From Dromaius novaehollandiae (taxonomy: Eukaryota > Chordata > Aves > Casuariiformes > Dromaiidae), in the NCBI RefSeq assembly GCF_036370855.1, contig NC_088103.1, positions 9,797,404 through 9,861,403 on the forward strand: 64,000 nt of DNA. The letters are read 5' to 3'. Made by a program: the position numbers and the translations under genes. Shown here in pieces: positions 59,801-64,000 of this stretch (the first letter of the stretch is position 1; every line of letters starts with the position of its first letter). A model generated the notes under the pieces. That model was not told where the DNA came from. It did not search any database and saw nothing but the letters and a program-made list of their open reading frames with translations.

Positions 59801-62800
59801 GGGTCCCTGCGGACAGGCAGAAGCCGTGCTGCAGTGCATTTTCCTGGAATCCGAGCCATTTCTTTACACCTCCCGGCCCGTGGTTTAATCGCCCGGGAGC
59901 AGGCTGGCGGCACGCGCGGGCGCTCGCAGCGAAGGCAAACGCCGGTGCTGCTGCTGTCCCGCGCCGAGCCCGTCGCGTGGTCGGGGTCCCGAGCCCCCCT
60001 GCTCGGCGCTTTGCCGGTCCCCGCTCGCTCTCCGGGCGGTAGGGGAGCCCGAGGAGGAATATTTATAGTCTGATGAATATTGAATCACAGCGCAAGGATG
60101 AGCCTCCTTGGGAGCAGTTTGCTTGTTTTTGATACGGCGTTTTTCTTTTCTCAGTTGGTGCTGTGGTTACAAGAGCCTGGGACTGCCCGGTGCAATTTGT
60201 GCGCTGCATGGAGCACGCTTAGATATCCCCTTCTTGCCCAGCTGCAGCAGCACCAGCTTCAATAGCTTCTAGCTTACACTTAGCCCTAGACTTGAGAGTA
60301 AACCCTGGCTTTAAATTCTGCCAGAGATGTTGCATCACTGATTGGTTCTGCATTTTATTTCTGATAATTACATTGCGATGGTATGGAGGAATCCTGGTTG
60401 AAGACCCCTGTAGACACAGGGCGACAAGATAGCCCAACAGGAAGAGCTCCTGGAAAGCTTGGGGAAAGCTTGTCTATCTAGGAGTAAGCAGAGGGCTGTG
60501 GGAAGGTGTTGGAGGATTGTCAGTCCTTGAGAGGTTAATGTCTGGTAAAAGTCCTTAGACTTTGAGTAGTCAAGGGCTTTGGACTGTGGCATAGGGGTGC
60601 TGGCATGTAGGAATAGGCATGTCCTCCGTTCCTCTCCAGATGTTTTGGTATCCTGGGTTTCTGCTGGGATCTGAAGAGGAGGGATCTTGCAGCTGCTTGC
60701 TGAAGAGCTGCTCTGGCCTGCGGTACTGCGTTAGCACATCTGGTAGCTCTGGCGAGGCTGCTGAGAGCTCCTCGGCAGCCCTGGCGGGCAGCAGTAGGGT
60801 ATCTCAGGTAGCTTCTCCATCCCAGTACTGCTGCATCGACTTGGCTCTCTGCACTGGGAAAAGCGAGGAAAGACGTGCTTCCTCCAGGAGCAAACTGTAT
60901 CCCTGATGTATGCAGGACCTTAAATGTTTTTAATGGGCCCTCTGGGAGAAAGGGACAGACTTGTAGGAAAGCGTTTCAGCTAAACCCAGATGCTCACAAT
61001 TTGGCTCTTTGCTCTTAGGTGATGCGCTGGGGGTGGGAAAGAAGGGGAGGCATCCCATCCCACATCCGTCACAGCAGAAGCTCTGATTCAGTGGGACCCT
61101 GTGTATCGACTGCTGGAAGATCATTTTTCTTATCCAAAAGTAGGACTCCACGTTGCTGTTCTGCAGGGCGCATGGAAAAGGCCTCGAGGAAGGCTCAAAG
61201 CATGGCAGGCAGCGGAGAGAGCCCCACGCAGTGCTTGGGGCTGCCGTCCTGCAGCAAGCAAAGGGTTAATTTCCCGGGCTCCACACAGATTTGCAGGGCT
61301 CCTCGGGCTCCTCCATGGCAGAGGGTCTCTGCGGCTAAGCCTCTCTGCTGCAGACTAATGCCCGGCCCTGTGTACTGCCGGTCACCCTTTGCGTGGGTGC
61401 CGCGGACAGGCTTGTTCCCTGGAAGCAGTTCTGGGCTGGCAGGTGGCCTCGTATTTAGTCTTAAAGGCTGATGTCCCCTCAGGAACGACAGCTGGCCCTG
61501 GTCTCCCAAGGCCCGCAGCCCAGCTGTCCGGCCGAGACTCCGTCCCGCAGGCATCCTGCCGGCTTTGTGCCAGGATGGCCTGGACAAGCCGGTTCCCCTG
61601 CCCAACATCCATCCCCAGCGGCTCTCGGAAGCCCGCGCAGATGCCGGCACTTCCAGGCGAGGAGATAACCGGGCAAGGCGTCCTTGGCACTTGCAGCACA
61701 CGCTCTTTGCTTTTTCACCTGGGCGCTTTCCAGCAAGCTCTTGGACTGGATCTGGGTGACACACACCTCGTCTTCCTCCCCTTCTGGGCAGGCTTTTAGA
61801 TCTCCTCCCGCATGCGGCAGAGGGAATCCGTCGGGGATTGAGAAACGGGGGAAGTCCCTTTATGGGTCGTGCTGTCAGAGCGATGGGGAAAGCGGACGTG
61901 GAGCAGAAATCCTTGTGCCGGCAAGCCCGGGACTGTTGCTGCTGGGATTCAGGCCGTGGTGGGGCGACGCTCCCTCGGCGGGGATGAGCAATACCCAGTG
62001 CCGCATGAGCTACTTGCTTGCCTGACTAAATTCAGAAATACCAGCTGGAGGCCTTTCAGGATTTTCGGGTGCTCGTAAGCAGGATGGTTGCCACCAGCAC
62101 GTCTTTGCAAAGGTCTTGGACACCATCTTCTAATTAGTAGCGGTGGCAGCTGATTCAGTCTCTTGGGCCCGCGGCTCTTGCCGAGGGTGTGCAACCAGCA
62201 TCTCCGCGGGAGCGGAGGAGTCGAGTCAGCCTGTTTGGCAGGAGCACAGGGAGCCGGTGCTGGGAACGCCTGTGCATCCTAACCGCCCAGAGCCAGAGAG
62301 AGGCCTCTGGCGTTAAGGAAGGGTCTAGTGACTGCTGACTGGTAGCAAGCAATGCGATGGAGTAGCCCGTACTGCCAGCCTTACGTGGTGGGGAGAAGAA
62401 AAGCGGTTGTGAGCATTTTGAGGTGGAAGCTGGATGTTGGACGTTGTTGCTGATAAAGCAGGTGAGGCTGCTTTAGCTGAGGTACTTGGGGGAAGTGGTG
62501 GGCGGTCGCCCATCTGGTGGAGGGTCACTTCAGTGTGAACCTTTTCAACTGCCTCTCTCCGTACTTTGGTTTCGCCGAGGACCTCTCACAGTGCGTTATG
62601 GAGAATGCAGCATCTCCCCTTCCCTCCGCGGCCGGCCGGCCCGACTCCCCCAGTTTTGCTTAGTGAATTGTAATTAAGAGCTGCTGGGAAGAGTACAGCA
62701 GGAGCCGTCGGGGTGGGAGCAGAAATCATGGCCACGTGTCAGGATGAGTTTGTCGTTAGGTTCCTTTCTTGGGGCACTGCAGTTATCGGTTATCGTTTTG

Positions 62801-63054
62801 ACTCTGTGGTCCTGATAGGATGAAAGGGGAGTGATTTACTGACTGTGCTTCAAGTAAGCCCAAATTCGAGCGAAATTCCATTGAGTGGGTAGTTCTGAAG
62901 TAACTCCCAGCGTATTAAATGGCAAAGACATCTCTGCGGGCTCCAACCAGCAGAGCTACTCTGCTTTGTGCCAGCAAGACCAGGGAAAGAGGCAGAGGAG
63001 GCGTGAGCGTTGCAGCCAGGTGGGTGGGTGTTCGCTGGCGAGCTGCTTTCCAGC

Positions 63055-63076
63055 TGTTTGGCTGATGTTTGGCTGA
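63055..63076. repeat. 11-bp duplication
   Basis: TGTTTGGCTGA occurs twice in tandem, exact. Confidence 0.88.
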
Positions 63077-63449
63077 TGCCTGGGAGGCCGCGGTCGCTCC
63101 TGCAGGGACGGTCGGAGCAGAGAGCAGAGCGTCCTTGGGTTTGTCCCTGCACATCTGGGCTGCACTCGCCGGCCTGGCTGAAGGTGAACAGATTGCCCTT
63201 CCTTCAGTCTTGTCTCTATTAATTAGCTACGTATGAAGGGCAGTGAAGCCACGAGGCGAGAGGAACCGGCTCGTTACCGCTTCCGCGGCCAGCTCAATGC
63301 AGAGGAGCGAGGCCCCGGCTGCTGGAGGCCGTGGCTGGCCTCCCTTCTGCGGGGAAGGCGGGTGCGGAGGGGGCAGGAGCGTGCCCTCGCTCCGGGGGAG
63401 GACGTCCCAGGTTGCTCTCTCCGGCCGCCCTAAGTACCCCTCCGGATCA

Positions 63450-63530
63450 GAGGTCGCGTAATGACTGTGATTACCTGCAGCACGGCCTTCCTGAAAGCAA
63501 TTAGCGCAAATCACTTATGGAAATGCAGCC
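63450..63530. promoter_or_regulatory. Candidate conserved non-coding element
   Basis: Contains GCGTAATGACTGTGATTACC, AAAGCAATTAGCGCAAATC (homeodomain AATTAG beside an octamer-like GCGCAAAT) and CACTTATGG, following a CpG-rich piece. Confidence 0.36.
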
Positions 63531-64000
63531 ACTCTGGGACCGAGAGCAGGAAAGGACAGGACTGAGGGGGCACTGTGCTTTTCTCCTTTTCCCGTGCACC
63601 AAGCTTTTGCTGCTCAGTATGCGTGATCCTTTGCCCTTTCTCTCTTGAGACCTTTTTGGATGAAGCCTGGTGGATGCTCAAGGAGAGACAGTAACGGAGG
63701 TATTCGTTTCTCTTGCCCCGTGTGCTGCTGGTGGTGCCTCTGAGCAATGCCCCGCGAGAGCCATTTCACCGCTGGTCCAGCTAAGGACACCTCTTGGGTG
63801 TCCTGCATCCCTCCAGCCTCGTCTTACCTATGCTGAAATTTCGAGTTCAGAGAGGCTTAGAAAATCGCTCCACTGGGAGCAGGGAGGCTTGGGCAGCAGA
63901 GAAACCTCCGCTGGGAGGTTTTGGCAGTGATGCAACATATGGTAACGCTGAAGGAAGGAGATGAGAAACATCCCGCGTCCCTAGGTTCCTCTACCTAAGG

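Larger units (their letters stand above)
31126..64000 (+). other. Probable long first intron, open at the right edge
   Basis: It begins with GTAAGC at 31,126. No downstream open segment combines an upstream polypyrimidine-AG, a phase-1-compatible frame and recognisable domain residues (Ig Cys/Trp, EGF or LDL-A cysteine spacing). All long frames to 64,000 lie in GC-rich patches and overlap frames on the other strand. The simplest reading is one intron of at least 32.9 kb containing candidate regulatory islands and ancient repeats. The alternative is that this gene's exon 2 lies within the span but is too short to see, or that another gene intervenes. Confidence 0.5.
53721..64000. other. Right end of the window, no recognisable exons
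   Basis: About 10 kb with CpG-rich patches near 58,000-58,260, 58,790-59,300 and 59,870-60,060, a CR1 fragment at 55,941, two 11-bp duplications, and AT-rich islands at 59,690 and 63,450. The segment 60,300-60,560 has a weak, uncertain resemblance to ancient amniote SINE/LINE tails. No exon is supported before the right edge. Confidence 0.45.

Noticed and set aside
60300..60560. Possible ancient SINE/LINE tail
   Set aside because: Only scattered words recall amniote repeats; the order and spacing are too loose to call.
1..64000. CRISPR arrays, phage or plasmid modules, tRNA and rRNA genes, endogenous retroviral pol/env
   Set aside because: None of the expected repeat-spacer, cloverleaf, rRNA core or retroviral protein motifs were seen on either strand.

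Overview
The window reads as vertebrate nuclear DNA, most likely from a bird. The evidence is scattered CR1-type LINE fragments, one carrying a decayed ORF1 of the avian type, a few very old MIR-like SINE fragments, no L1 or Alu-type repeats, a low overall repeat load, strongly mixed GC content and long G runs. A crocodilian or turtle is the main alternative. No bacterial, phage, plasmid or CRISPR structure is visible. Nearly all open frames longer than 60 codons sit in GC-rich DNA, overlap frames on the other strand, and lack splice-site or family support, so I did not annotate them as genes.

Layout. Bases 1-1,380 are non-coding, with a TAAT-rich candidate conserved element at about 780-905. 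Bases 1,381-2,500 hold the 5' part of a CR1-like element: a duplicated leader block, a TATA box, and a frameshifted ORF1 with a recognisable esterase-type segment. From 2,500 to 30,470 there are no recognisable exons. This stretch alternates GC-rich, CpG-rich patches with short AT-rich, homeodomain-motif-rich islands that look like conserved non-coding elements, and it contains one MIR-like fragment (about 12,875) and one antisense CR1 fragment (about 24,460).

At 30,480-31,700 lies the one strong gene signal. It is a roughly 1.2 kb CpG island containing a first coding exon (31,053-31,125, + strand) that encodes a 24-codon signal peptide and ends in phase 1 at a perfect splice donor. I could not identify the gene. 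The signal-exon plus phase-1 layout is typical of secreted and single-pass membrane proteins such as immunoglobulin-superfamily, EGF/Notch-like, LDL-receptor-like and receptor-kinase proteins.

From 31,126 to the right edge I find no convincing second exon, so the remaining ~33 kb is best read as a long first intron. It carries two MIR-like fragments (about 38,010 and 44,990), a 3'-terminal CR1 fragment (about 55,941), several CpG-rich patches (largest 52,280-53,720, with three GATA motifs in 89 bp), long poly-G and poly-T tracts, and more candidate regulatory islands. The overall picture is the promoter, upstream flank and long first intron of one developmentally regulated membrane or secreted protein gene. 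All calls of conserved elements are inferences from base composition and motif content; no alignment was possible.
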